Origin: Oscheius sp. JU75
Lineage: Eukaryota; Nematoda; Chromadorea; Rhabditida; Rhabditidae
NCBI GenBank assembly: GCA_037178855.1
Contig: JASJZC010000006.1
Span: forward strand, 5,208,001-5,272,000
Direction: 5' to 3'
Length of the DNA: 64,000 bases
Shown here piece by piece: positions 13,638 through 25,305 of this stretch. Position numbers and translations under genes: made by a program. Within the stretch, counting starts at the first letter, position 1. Each line of letters begins with the position of its first letter. Below the pieces are notes generated by a model. That model ran no database searches, was not told the origin of the DNA, and saw only the letters and a program-made list of their open reading frames with translations.

Positions 13638-13643
13638 TTTATT
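13638..13643 (-). terminator. Poly(A) signal of F-box gene
   Basis: Minus-strand AATAAA lies 14 nt past the stop codon, giving a very short 3' UTR. Confidence 0.6.
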
Positions 13644-13656
13644 TCTTTTATATGAA

Positions 13657-15245
13657 CTAATTATCCCCAAACAAATAGCTAGTTATCGTTTCAAAGAGCT
13701 GTTTGAACTCCTGTGTCTCGAAATCAAGAGAACTGAAGTCGATAACAAAGTTGTTCAACAGTCTCTTTGACATGAAGGCTACGGCATCTCCAATAGTTTT
13801 GATACTGAAGCAAACAGAAAAACTCGTTTTTCGATGAAATCCAAAGGATCTTCTTTCCATTTCTTTGTAGTCAGTCTGCATAATAAGGCAATGTTTTGTC
13901 TTGTCTGGGAGAGGGAAGAGGTAGCAGAAAAAGTGAATCCGTGTCTTGCTGTTCAGGGGACCGACATTTGGTCCAGGAACATTCGAGCCGCTACAAGACA
14001 CAAAGGTTTTTTGGAAATCTTGAAGAAATCGGCTGAGAGAGGCTGACCAATGAGTGAGAACGACTGTGGCATGATGAATTCTGTCCGGGATGTAGCATTT
14101 GGATCTGTTCTGGAGAAAAGAGTAACTAAAGTATAGGGGTCTTACTTTACCTTGATATACTCGAACACTGAACTCAGAAGGTCTTCTCTTCTCTCCTCAA
14201 GAGTCACTTCGACAGCCTCGACTCGTTGGAAAAGCTTGTGCAGTAGTTCGGACTCTGGCATGGGGAACACTTCCACTTTTAGAAGACTCTAAAAAAAGAG
14301 TTCTGGCCGTCAAGAGTGTTGATCCACCTCGAGACTGTCAATGAGCTCCAAGTCCTCTTCCTGTAGATACGTAATGTTTAGGCAGGTCGGATTCAGTCGT
14401 CGAATTTGGTCGTGAGTGAAGTTGAATCGACGCGAATGCTCTACTACCGTAGTTCCAGTATAAGTCTTGATCCTTAAGACTTCCCCCACCTTATTTTTAT
14501 CCTCGGCTGAGAAAAATTGACTTTAGAACAAAAAGAAATGTCACCTTCCCCGTACTCTCGAATATGACCTCTTTTCTCTTCGGGAATGACGATTATCTTT
14601 TTGAAAACGAACAAAGCATACGATTCGTTGAATACATTGTAATTTCTAAACTGTGATGTCTTGCTGACAGAAACCATGCCGTTTTAAAGCCCTTATGCCA
14701 CGTAACAGAACAAAGGTCAGCTCACGTGAAAACGTATATTGAGATCAGGAATACGAATGCGATAACGTCGCTGGTTTTTGTACACTCGGTCCCGGATGTG
14801 ACGACAAGTTTTCAGAACAAGGGGGAATGTTATGTGGTACATCTGGATAACTGATGTCTCAGCCATTCTCTTACTTTTGTCAGGATTGCATCCTGAAACG
14901 CTTCAGGAAGATCCACCAGACTGCATGATAGATTCTCAGTCTTCCGTCTTGGTTCAAACAACTTCCTGACAACCATATTGAGAACCCAGTCTTCTTTGGC
15001 TCCTGTTATCAGAGCTTCTTTCGACCTGGCCATAGTTTTCAAAATATTAATTCTTTCCTCTTGAGACAGCTGGAAAGAGGTTCAACTCCGTAAGATTGAA
15101 CACTTACCATAGTGAACTGAAGAGGATTATCAGTAAGAAACAAGTCATAGAAAGAAACAGCCTTCCATACACTACTGATATAATTCCATTCTGGGATTTC
15201 GTGAAGAGGGAGATGGTCGATTGATGGGAGCTGATTTACAGACAT
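13657..15245 (-). CDS. F-box-like protein
   Basis: Exons, transcript order: 15245-15108, 15069-14875, 14842-14726, 14659-14545, 14506-14328, 14288-14151, 14109-13657. The model has 444 aa and ends in TAG with AATAAA just downstream. Residues about 100-140 read LVDLPEAFQDAIL, a hydrophobic helix, then LVLKTCRHIRDRV. This matches the F-box pattern (LPxxxxxxIL followed by a Leu/Cys helix ending RxxV), which would bind SKP1 in an SCF ubiquitin ligase. The C-terminal 300 residues, alternating strands and Leu-rich helices, may be a substrate-binding domain like the FTH/DUF38 domains of nematode F-box proteins, but I see no diagnostic motif. The F-box is unusually preceded by about 100 residues. The exon 4 acceptor is uncertain: 14659 or 14650. 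Confidence 0.55.
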
Positions 15246-16231
15246 TTTGGGGTGAGGAACCAGAACTTGGGAGAGCGAATTTTTTCTCTGTACTGATAAG
15301 CGGGGGAGCACAGACAGAACGGATCATGTGTACCCTGTCGTCTTTGCACAGACCACAAATAAGGTTTAGAAAGCGATCCTTTTAAAGTTCCAACAATCTA
15401 AAGTCCTGTCATTTTGTCGAAAGATAAATTTTGACAAGGCAAGAGAGAAGCAACAATTAGAGTCCATTTGATACCTTGCTGCTGCTCCGGATTGCTGCTT
15501 ACTCATTGCTTCTACGGATGAACTGGAAAAATTGAAACGCTCTCGAGAACTGCCATCGGAAGAGATTATGACACCGAACTGTTGGAACTACCGCTACAGC
15601 TGGACTGCAACAGGTCTACGAAATCCTCGAAATTGTCACTCGGGAGACAGGTCATGCCCAATTTTTTCAGGACTTTGACATTTCGAAACAGGTCAAGTTG
15701 AAGGAATGAATGACATGGTTCGACCTGTCATAATCTGTCGAGTCTCGGAGAAACGAGCAGCGTGACCTATTTACAATGTTCATTATTAAATAATTCGGCT
15801 TTGGCACTTTGGCATTCTTACAGTAGTGTTTCTGCTTTAGGGGTATTTTGGGACGAGTCGTTCGTTGACCGTCTTGACAGTTGGACAGCCTCTTGCACCA
15901 AGCTTTTCGTGAATGTTTCTGCAACCTGCCCCTATTTAAAGGGCCCACCTTGTGGGAATGGAGCGCTCTTTGTGTTCGGAAGACTTGAAATATTTGCAGC
16001 GTGGATTTTGAAAGCAACTCGTTTTTGTTCCAAATTTAAAATCATTTACTTTCTGTAAATACTATACTTTCTAAACTTTGAATAGAAGCAATAATGAAAC
16101 AGCTATTGACTCTTTGGACAGTTTTTACTCTTCTAGTAGATTTTGTCTCTCTGTTCTCTTGTCTTAAATTATTTGCACCTTATAGTACTCTTGCTTTCAG
16201 GTTGGGAAAGCATAAGTAGTCCTCTGCCAGC
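15246..16231. other. Divergent promoter region, F-box gene and golgin
   Basis: This is the space between the start codons of two divergent genes. A TTTCAG acceptor at 16196-16201 lies 30 nt before the golgin ATG, so that message is probably trans-spliced or has a 5' UTR intron. Between about 15500 and 15710 the plus strand has protein-like stretches in successive frames, reported as a finding. No TATA box is obvious. Confidence 0.5.
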
Positions 16232-18652
16232 ATGGCCAGTTCGAAGCTGGACTCGTTGAGCAGGGAGGATCTCATCCGCTTCGCCAAAAAGCAGCTGATT
16301 CATGGCAAAGAGACCAAGGAGGAGTTGACGAGACTGAAACAGAAACTCGTAAGTTATTTTCTTTGTTTGATACAACGGGCAGAACCACATGGGGACTGTA
16401 AGATTAGGAGGCAAAAAATAAGAGACTACAGAAGTACCACAGTCATCTTTTCAGGAAGAATCCGAGCAGCTGACCAACACAGTCACAGAGAGGACATCCA
16501 AGTTGGAGCAGGAAAACTCTCGTCTCGGTCGTCGAGTGGAAGAGCTGGAGACGAAACAGTCATTTCTGTTCGAGACGAGCCAAGAAGAGTCGGACAAGCC
16601 CACAGCCGCTGAACTGGTCCTTCGCTCCAGAGTTACGGAACTAGAAGAGGACCTGAAACTGATCCCGACACTTAAAAACGAAGTAACATTTCATATCTTT
16701 TGAGACATACAGCCGTTTTTATAGAACTCTTCCCTCTCCAATGAAATTGCGTCGCTTAAGGATGAAGTCCACAATCTAGCCTCAAAATTGGAAGACAAAG
16801 TAGCAGAACTGGCCGCCTTGAGAGACCAAAAGTCCACAGCCGACATGTTCTCCATGGAAATTGAGGACTACGATCGAAAAGTAAGTCATTTCTCTGTATT
16901 TTTCAACAGTCTTCTTTAGGTTCGTGCTTTGGAAAAGGACCTGGCTGCTGCCAAGCAGACAACAAAGAGTCTGGAGGCTGAACTGAGCAGTGTTCGTGGT
17001 CTGCTGGACGAAGCCCAAAAATCACAAACCACGGTGGACGACGATCGTCGAAAGTACCAGCAGGAGGCTCAAAAGTTACAGAACGAGCTCTGTGAGAGCC
17101 AGATCGCCAGTTCGCAGCTGAAGACGGAGATCGGCGCCTTGAAAGAGCAGCTGAACGGACTAATGGAGGACCAGGGCAGTGAGAGGCTCGGATTGGGAAG
17201 GGAACTGGCTGCCAGCCAGCAGAGAACAGCAGCGTTAGTCTCTTCACTTTTTTTGAAAAGAGACAAAGAGTTGGGTCTCGAAACAAAAAAGGTTTTCAGT
17301 TTGGAAGAGGTGAGCGAGGCTCTGCGCGAAGAGAATCTCCGTCTTCGCGCCGACCACTCATTCAATCAATCCAGAATAAAGGAACTCGAGCTGGAGTACG
17401 AGAATTTCAAGTCCCGTGCCAGATTCGTCCTCGAACAGAAGAAGACGACAGCTAGTGACGTGGAAGCAGCCGATAAGGCGAGAACGGATGAACTGGAGGC
17501 GAGTCTGGCCGATCTGAAGACGGACAACGAGATGCTAAAACGCGAGCTGTCTTCCAAACATGATGAACTGGAGCGATTCAAGGAGAGAACGACGATGGCT
17601 CTTGCAGATCTGGAGACGAAGAGGAGAGAGACAGACGAGCTGCATTCTACGCTCAGCAACACGTAAGTATTCTTCCCTTTCTCCCTGTCTAATACTGTAC
17701 CTACAGAATGGATGAGCTCCGTTCCTACCGCATCAAGTTCGAGAATGTCGTCTCTCAACTGACCGAAACCAGTCAGCGTCTGAGTGAATCCGACAATGAG
17801 AAGGCCCTGCTCCGTCAGGACATCATTAAAATGGAAGCCTTGCTCAAGTTTGAGAAGAATCGTCAGGAAGAGTCGCTGGAGGTTCTAAGCAGACAGCTAA
17901 CCGATGAACGACAGAGGAGAGAAGACCTCTCGAAGCAGTTGGATGAGTCCCGTCGTGAGCAGAGAACGGTCCGCGTGGCTCCAATTGCAGCTGTACAGCC
18001 TCAGATCAGGTGAGTAGGGGGTTTAGAAGACAGAAGCAGACAGACAACATTTGAATAATAACAGTCAGTTTTTTCAGTGAGTTCGACTATCCAAACGAGC
18101 CGAGACGACCCTCTCCGGACAGTCTTCTCAATATGCCGACGCAGGAGGATCGCTCCTTGGAAGACGTCCTATTCGGCGAGGAGCATTTCAACGAGATGGT
18201 CAAGATCCCCTCACCCGAAAACATTTCGGAGCTTCTGAACGAGCTGGACCGTCTTCGCAAGCATTCTGAACACACGACGTCTTTGCTGAATGAGAGCGAA
18301 GCTGCCAATGGACGTCTGATCGAGCAGAGCCGCTGTCTGAAGGAGGAAATTCGTCGTCTGGAGAGGAATGAAGAGAGAAAGAGTCACCTCGAGAACACGG
18401 AATACCTCAAGAACGTCATTGTAAAGGTAGCTTTTCAAATTTTTTCCTGTCTAACATTCTCCTTTTCAGTTCCTGACCCCGGAAAAAGTAGCTGCCGAGA
18501 AGTGCCAGCTGATCCCCATTCTGAACACGATGCTCCGTCTCAGTGACGACGAGATGCAGATTCTGCAGAGGGCTGCGCAATACGATGCTTCTGGAGCTGG
18601 ACAGAACCCGGCCTCTTGGGGAAGCTACTTCAAGTGGAGCGGAATGTCCTGA
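16232..18652 (+). CDS. GCC2: GRIP-domain golgin, GCC2/GCC185 type
   Basis: Long coiled-coil tether of the trans-Golgi, recruited through its C-terminal GRIP domain by Arl1. Exons: 16232-16348, 16455-16682, 16725-16880, 16920-17233, 17300-17662, 17707-18009, 18078-18426, 18470-18652, giving 670 aa. The N-terminus (SKLDSLSREDLIRFAKKQL) closely resembles the start of GCC2. The middle is heptad-rich. TEYLKNVIVKFLTP at about 600-614 opens the GRIP domain and holds the Tyr needed for Arl1 binding. Vertebrate GCC185 is more than twice as long. The 66-nt segment 17234-17299 is in frame and stop-free, but has GTTAGT and TTTTCAG ends and breaks the coiled coil if translated, so I treat it as an intron. 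The poly(A) signal is at 18750. Confidence 0.88.
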
Positions 18653-18749
18653 TCTCTTTCTCCGTGAAGAAGAATCTACTTTTTCGATGATACAAGTTCC
18701 TGGGGGTCATTCAACTGTGATTCAGTTTCTGGTGTGTATATACAGTCCA

Positions 18750-18755
18750 AATAAA
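18750..18755 (+). terminator. Poly(A) signal of golgin gene
   Basis: AATAAA, about 100 nt past the stop. Confidence 0.7.
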
Positions 18756-19874
18756 ATATATGTTTTTCCTTTTTTGTCCCTTTTGTCTCTAGTTTCCTAA
18801 TTTTTGTTTGGTTGATGTTCTTATCTAATCTGAGTTCGTGGAAATCACTGGGTTCCATGGTCTGCTAAGAACAGGACGTAACAAACGCGCACGCAAACAC
18901 GGAATACTGATATCCGATGGATCGTTATTGTTAACATGGGAATGGGTTTATTGTCATAGGAACAGCAGAGCTATTTAGAACAGTTCCGGACCAGAACCTG
19001 ATAGTGAAGCGGTTTCCATTGAATGGAACTTCATTGTGACCCTGGATAGGATGAGTGTTCTTACACGGTCATAATTCCAAACTAATTCGAGAATAATACG
19101 CTTAATCGGCTGCGGAAGTTGGCTGTCGAAAACTTGAAGAGATAATAGAACAGTCATTTGTATCGCAATCCAGACTATAGTCTTATTGGCTATGGTGCAA
19201 TAGTTTATAGAAGATAAGGTGGAACAAGTTTACATATGGACCTAAGCTAGATGAAGGGTAGACTTCTTGCATAATGGAATGACGAGATAAAGCCAAGTCG
19301 GTCGGGCGACTAGTCTAGCCGGTCTAGTAGCTCTAGTCATTGAAAAAAGGTAGGTTAAAACTCGGTTGTGAAGCAAAAGCAATTTGAATCTCACTACTAC
19401 TAAGGTACAATGGTGTCTGTCTGTTTATTTGTCCGTGAACACGAAACAAAAGCTGTCAAGCCATGTAATGTTAAGAGGACAAGGACAGTTGACCTTTGTG
19501 GGAAACGTCGGGATTTCCGTTGTTGGAGAAGCGACGCAACCGCCTATTTTTAAAACAAAAAAAAAAACAAAAGTCTTCGTGGTTTATATCTTTGGATTTG
19601 ATTTTCTTTATAGGATTTGTTTTACAGATTGATTGGAAGTGGATTTCAAAACTATCTCGCGCATTTTCTACAAGTCTTTAGAACCTCTCAGACTTCACAC
19701 TTTACTTGTGAAACTTCCGACAGCTTATCTCTGCTACCTGACTGTGCTTCCTGCAGCTCTTTGTTCACCGACGCGGTAAATCTTCTTTGTTTATCGAGGC
19801 CTTTACGCCCCCTTTCACCCACAGTCATTGAGAAGCTAAAGGCTCATTATCAGTTTAATGGCATCATTTTCTCC

Positions 19875-19882
19875 TATATAAG
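19875..19882 (+). promoter_or_regulatory. TATA box of secreted mosaic gene
   Basis: TATATAAG lies 129 bp before the ATG at 20011. A TGATAA core on the opposite strand (19848-19853) lies 22 bp upstream. In nematodes, TATA plus TGATAA is typical of genes driven by ELT-type GATA factors, often in the intestine; that use here is inference. Confidence 0.5.
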
Positions 19883-20010
19883 GAGCTCGTTCAGAGTACT
19901 GTTTGTCTCACCAGAGGTGTTGTTCGAGTCTCTACCGCATCACTTTCTTTGCCTTACTTGAGCTTAAAAATTCTGTTCAGGTGAATTCTACCACAGCCCT
20001 CCCTTTCAAG

Positions 20011-23000
20011 ATGAGAGGTCTTCTACTTTTCAGTCTTCTCCTGTCAACAGCCTACGCACAGTGGTAGTCAAGTTCAGAAACAGAGAACCTTATTCATTTC
20101 AGGGAACAATGTGATGGATACGACTGTCTGACGAAAGAAGAACTAATCACCGAGTTGAAAAGAGCTCAAGCGATGAGAAAAGAGTACTTTGCATCGATGA
20201 CCAGTACTGCTACCAAATCAAAACGCCCTTCAATGCTCGATGTCTTCGACGAATCGACGACCTGGGCCGATGTCACAGGAACACCCGCATCTGTTCAAAA
20301 CCAGTGTAACATCTGTAGCGATCCGAGTGTCTGCCTGAATGGAGGAACTTGTCAAGTTGATCCAACCAATCCTTGGGGAAACTACATGTGAGTTATTTAA
20401 TATTTATACAGTCTTCATTTTTTCTAGAGTCTCTAAATATATCTTTCAGCTGCGACTGTCCCGGCAACTACACAGGAACACATTGTGAGACCTTGGTCAA
20501 ATGTGAAGCCAACACTTGTGGAACCAATACCACCTGCTCCGTCTCCAATCACCAGACCAACTGTGTCTGTCTCCCAGGATACTCCGGTGATCCGGTCAAG
20601 GGTTGTACTGCCAGAACCCGAAGCTCTTGCACATTCGGAGACCCTCACTACACAACCTTTGACGGATTAGGCTACGACTATCAAGGAACTTGTCCTCTGG
20701 TTTTTGCTCAACCCTGTACCACCTTGGGCGGCGGTTATGACGACTTTTCGGTGGTTCACAAGAACGAGTTGATCTACCCCACAGCACAGTAAGCTTAGAA
20801 ATATTGAGTCAAACTACAGTAACCCAGCTTGTCTGCTCCGGCCGAGGTCGATATCGTCATGTTCGGGCAACAGATTCATTTCGACCGAATCAGTGGATCT
20901 ATGTACTTTAACCAGGTTCGAGTTGCACTGCCGTTCCATTGGCCCTCTTCAAGCGATCCTAAGATCACTTTGAGCTTGAATGGAGTCACATTGACGGCTG
21001 CTTCGAGTCAGCTCGTCACAGTCACTTTGACCAGGAATTCTTATCCAACTCTTTGTGTTGAAGTAAGGGAGAGCTACAGACTGAAAGATAGACTGTTTTA
21101 GGTTCCTGATATTCCTGTGTTCCGCGGAAACGCTCTCTGCGGGTTGGCTGGAAACATTGACAACAACTACCACGATGACATTATCTGCAGGTAAGTGTCT
21201 TCGGCGAAGAGGAAGAAATTGTAGTCCGCTCTAATACGGTCTTTTTGATCTTTCTTAACAAATCTCCGACCTAGTCTCTGACCCAAACACAGTCTAGTTT
21301 GAAATTACAGAAACGGCTCCATCTTCCCAATCACACAATCGTCAAACAACCCAATTGCCAGTCAAGCCCACGATTTCAACGTCTGTCTCGACAGCTGGAT
21401 TGTACCCGAGTTCTTCTACACCTCCACCTCCAGTGTCTGTGCCCCGGGTGCTCTTATGGGTAACGTAACCAGCTGTGTACGTATCTTTCTCGGGTCCCCA
21501 AAAATCCCTGATTCCAGCCAATTCCTCCGGCCCAAGCCAAATGTCAGCCGTTGGCTGATGCTATGATCGGAGAGGGTGTTTTTGGCCAATGTCAAGGAAT
21601 GGGCAACGAAACGATCCAGAGACTCTACGATGCATGTGTCTTCGATCTCTGCTATCAAAGCAGTCTCCAGTGCTCGACCTACACCAACTTTGTCGAGATT
21701 TGCCAGCAAATGCTACCGGGTATACGACTTTTTTCTTATATATGATCGTGATCGCTTCCAGATACTGACCTTGGACCGTGGAGACAGAACACGAGCTGTA
21801 TCAAGCAATGTGGCCCGAACTCTGAATATTCTTCTTGTACTTCAGCTTGCCCTGCTACTTGTGCTCAACACGATGCTCCCAGTACGTGCAACCAAGGTCG
21901 GTGTTACTTTTCAAAAAATCCTGAAACCAACATTTCAGGCTGTGTCGACGGCTGTGAATGTGACTACGGCTTCGTTGCCGACAACACAGTCACAAGTCGT
22001 CTCAGCTGCATTCGTATCCAAGACTGCGGATGTGAGGATCCGAACGGAAATATCCACTCGGCTGACCAGCCATGGCTCGACGACGACTGTACCCTGGCCG
22101 CCATCTGTCAGAATGGAACTTACTTCAATGAGACTGTCTCTTGTGGAACTTATGCCACTTGTGGTTCCGACTCGAACCACAACATGGCATGTCAATGTGA
22201 GCCGGGCTTCACTGGGAATGGCTTTAATTGCGAGGATATCAACGAATGTAATGACCCGAATAGTTGTGGGGCAGGACAAGGACTTGGTAGCTGTCAGAAT
22301 ACGATTGGGTCGTACAACTGTACCTGTAACATGTACCAATTGGGAAGAGACTGTCAGAACTTCTTGCCAACGAGATCGTGTGCTGATCTCGTCCGATATT
22401 GGAACATGACGGAGGACGGAGTTTACACTTTGGAACTTCCGGACTGGTCAAGCAACAGCAGTGGCTGGTTCTTCGATGTCTACTGTGACATGACTACTGG
22501 TCAGTGATAAGCATTCATGCAGTGATGCGTTTACAGATAACGGCGGCTGGACTCTGATGTCCCACGACTCTGGCAATATGATGAGCAATAAGACCTTCTT
22601 CGAATACCAACAAGGCTTCGGCTTCCCATCCGACCAAAACGTCTGGCTTGGTCTGGAAGCCATTACGGCCATGACCAACGGCTTCCCAACAAAACTACGC
22701 CTCGAAATCTTCCGCTGTAACCCATTAACTGGCTACGACAACATGACAGAATGTACCTACCCCAGTTTCACGGTTCTAGGAGCTGAAGAAGGCTACGCCG
22801 TCCAAATTCCCGAGTACTGTTCGGGAACAGAGACCGACAACTACGGCATGTTCACTCGAGGAACTGACGGCTGGGTCGATTGGTGTATCGGGAGCAGCTG
22901 TGCCACAACTACCGGTCCAGCCTTCTCCATCGATAATACTTGTTCAGAGGATTCAAATAACGTCGGATTTTGGTATAATATGGCTCCGAAGGCTCATTGT

Positions 23001-23181
23001 GGATCTGCTAACCTCAATGGAGTGAGTTATTGCCTGTGAAATTGTACAAGCTGCCCTTCAGAACCGTTTCACCTGTGACAATGCTCCTCTGGTGACCAGC
23101 ACAGATGTTCTGAAGTGGTACAGAAACACGCTGGGAGATGTCTGGATGTATCTTCGACCAGCAGATTTCCCCAACTATTGA
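20011..23181 (+). CDS. Secreted vWD/C8/TIL/EGF/fibrinogen-like mosaic protein
   Basis: Exons: 20011-20063, 20103-20387, 20450-20788, 20828-21062, 21102-21190, 21311-21476, 21518-21719, 21762-21896, 21939-22499, 22537-23021, 23062-23181; 889 aa. A signal peptide (MRGLLLFSLLLSTAYA) is followed by EGF-like modules (about 85-165). A von Willebrand D domain begins CTFGDPHYTTFDG at 173. Then come a C8 Cys-rich module (about 397-455), a TIL-like module, a calcium-binding-type EGF (DINECNDPNSC, about 600) and a fibrinogen-related C-terminal domain (about 655-889) with VYCDMTTDNGGWTL. It should be an extracellular, disulfide-rich protein, perhaps binding glycans or forming a gel or matrix; the function is inferred. 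The exon 4 acceptor could instead be 20820, but only 20828 keeps the frame. AATAAA is at 23193. Confidence 0.85.
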
Positions 23182-23192
23182 GAGACACTTTT

Positions 23193-23198
23193 AATAAA
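23193..23198 (+). terminator. Poly(A) signal of mosaic gene
   Basis: AATAAA, 12 nt past the stop, so the 3' UTR is very short. Confidence 0.7.
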
Positions 23199-23459
23199 CA
23201 CAGAAACTAATTTACGCCTGTCTATTCTCCTCAATCCGCTGCTCGTACATTAATTACACTCCATAAAAAGTCTCGCTCCCTGTTTAACACAACCAAAAAA
23301 GCGTAGCGAAATCTGGAACTTTCTTGAAAACATCAAGAGACGGGCCGTTTAAAATTCTGAACATACTAGGGTAAACGATGTTCATTAAGCGTGAGAAGTT
23401 ATCAAATAAAGGAATAAGCTATACCAATCTATCTAGCATGCTTTTCTACGCAAGAAAGG

Positions 23460-24648
23460 CTAACTGAGATCGTCCGTGTCGTCGGCAAGAACCTCGGCCT
23501 CAGTCAAAAGTCTAGGGAGGCCGGATTGAGACGACGATTTTTCGACTGCAGGCAGGACTTTCGGCTTCCAAATCTAAATTAACATTTACTAAAGCTGAAG
23601 GAAAAAGGAAACCTGTGGCACTTCGCTGGTAGGAAGGATTTCTTCCCGCGTATTTAGCACATCCTCGGCAACCGATGTTACCTCAAGGATCGTGATGAGA
23701 GTCTCCCTAGCAGAGACGAAGCTGTCAAGGTCGGTCTCACTTTGCTGAAAATGGGTCGTTTTGAATGGGAATGGGTTAAATATGGAAATATTGCGAACAG
23801 TATGATTCTAGCACGCAATCTCCAGACTATCATCAGGCAAAAATAAATGAAAGTAAAATAACCTTTGTACTAAAGTCTCTGAGGAGTTGGTCCATTATGT
23901 TGGGACCATGGTCGATGAGCATCTCGGCCGAGTTTTCCTCGATCCGGTAGGATAGCTCGGCCAAACGCCTGATTACGCTTGAAGCTCCCTCGCCATGTTC
24001 TTGCGTCTGCTTGCCGAAATCCTCCTCCATTTGGGCCTTCTTGTACGGGGGCTCGACAATCTCTTTTTGATCATTGTTGTTCTGAAAAGGATTATTTTGA
24101 ATACGAACAAACGGTCTCGCGAAGTATACTGTAAACTGGCAGTATTGCCACTACCAAATAATTATCGAAACTAAAATTCCAACCTCGAAAAACCACAAAG
24201 TTTGATGTTTTGCACAGATCCTTCGATTGTTTTACAAACAACGCTTCTACCAACTGCGACCGACAAACAAGTATTCTTCAAGCTGCGCAGTCTCAAAAAA
24301 AATCTGTAACAAACCTCTGTTTCCCCGATCTTTCCGCGTCCTTCTGGCTGTATCGGCTCTGACTTCGCCCAAACGCTCTCCAGAAAGCCGTTCGGCAGCT
24401 CAAAATCCGTCTCCTCGAAAAACTCGAGATTCCGAGGACGGAGCAGACATTCGGCAGGGGGGACAAGGAACATGATATCCGGTGGCTAAAAATTTTTCAG
24501 AATATTTCCAGGCTTCCAGATGGAAAAAAAAATCGTCAAAACGGACCAGCTGAAACTCTTCCTCTTTGAGATTCCTTTCGATTTGACGAAGAGCTCTTTC
24601 CAGCTGATATTCGACTTCGAGGCGTGCGGTTATCCGTTTTGACGGCAT
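23460..24648 (-). CDS. Unrecognised 245-aa protein
   Basis: Exons, transcript order: 24648-24547, 24485-24315, 24081-23863, 23744-23613, 23573-23460. All are in phase, with good donor and acceptor sites, and end in TAG. An acceptor TTTTCAG ends 7 nt before the ATG, suggesting trans-splicing. I do not recognise the family. The N-terminus is a charged helix (KRITARLEVEYQLERALRQI), followed by a segment with prolines (PPDIMFLVPP). A basic PPYKKAQ follows, then a second helical part (SSVIRRLAELSYRIEENSAE) and an acidic C-terminus (DDTDDLS). There is no signal peptide or membrane segment, so it is probably an intracellular adaptor or nuclear subunit. It lies 311 bp downstream of the next gene on the same strand. 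Confidence 0.7.
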
Positions 24649-24959
24649 TTTGTAACTGAAAACTGGAAATTCTGTACAGAAGTGCATATTCTAAAGAGAC
24701 TACAACGCTCTGAAGAACGTATTTCGAGGAAGGAATATCATGTTGTAAGTTCAAATGATTGGAGCACAAAAATCTGGAGCTGTGAGCCGACTAATCATGG
24801 AATTATAGTATACGAGTACAGCCGAACAGCGTCATGCAATGAGTTTAGAAGTCTGAAAACATATTTGAGGTAGAAGCACGAAGAAAACGTGACAACACAG
24901 ATATACAGGTTATATTAGTTCTTTATCGATTTATTTGGGTAAAAAAGTATATAAAAAGA
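24649..24959 (-). promoter_or_regulatory. Candidate intercistronic region
   Basis: Two minus-strand genes are separated by 311 bp. Minus-strand AATAAA (24935-24930) lies 25 nt past the upstream stop. The acceptor TTTTCAG sits immediately before the downstream start. The distance from poly(A) signal to acceptor, about 275 nt, is longer than the usual 100-nt SL2 spacing, so an operon is possible but not strong. Confidence 0.4.
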
Positions 24960-25305
24960 TTACTGTTGAATTTCCCTATTGCGCAGGATGCATCTTCCGA
25001 GCTGCCAGAACAGTTGACAAGCTTCCATTATTTTTGTACAGCGCAAAGGTAGTTTGACCACCTTCGTAATCGTGCAGTTGATGGGTGAAGTGTTACTGTA
25101 TGTAGCGAACTGAATGCGCAGGGATTCAAACTGCACTTTATTCATTCTAGCTACAGGTAATGCTTTGTCGCTGTTCTGCCTCCTTGTCCGACTAAAATAA
25201 TTAGATCCATGTTTACTGCAAACAACAAAGCTCGCCCAAAAAACAGTATACAAAAATGTACCTCATAAATAGTCGCTTTATCCGTTTCTCTATCTGTTTC
25301 ATCAT
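24960..25305 (-). CDS. Unrecognised 99-aa basic protein
   Basis: Two exons, 25305-25262 and 25215-24960, joined AG|T in phase; tandem ATG codons start the frame. The predicted protein begins MMKQIEKRIKRLFM, is rich in Lys/Arg and Cys, and ends in TAA with AATAAA 25 nt further on. Codon use in exon 2 matches neighbouring genes, which is the main reason to accept it. I do not recognise the family. An alternative start at 25333 in another frame would encode an acidic N-terminus but does not join exon 2 in phase. Confidence 0.45.

Larger units (their letters stand above)
12787..13656. other. Convergent 3' region, hda-4 and F-box gene
   Basis: This is the facing 3' UTR space of two convergent genes. 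AATAAA at 13112-13117 suits hda-4, and minus-strand AATAAA at 13643-13638 lies 15 nt past the F-box stop. A 62-codon plus-strand ORF at 13346-13534 has no supporting splice or homology signal that I can see. Confidence 0.6.
18653..20010. other. Intergenic region, golgin to mosaic gene
   Basis: The golgin 3' UTR with AATAAA at 18750-18755 comes first, then about 1.1 kb with only short ORFs. The final 300 bp hold promoter-like elements of the next gene: GATA-type sites CTTATCT (19724-19730) and TTATCA (19848-19853), and a TATA box. Confidence 0.6.

Noticed and set aside
21576-22409. 277-codon plus-strand ORF
   Set aside because: It reads through two introns and is out of frame with the mosaic gene, whose proper frame gives conserved cysteines and domains.
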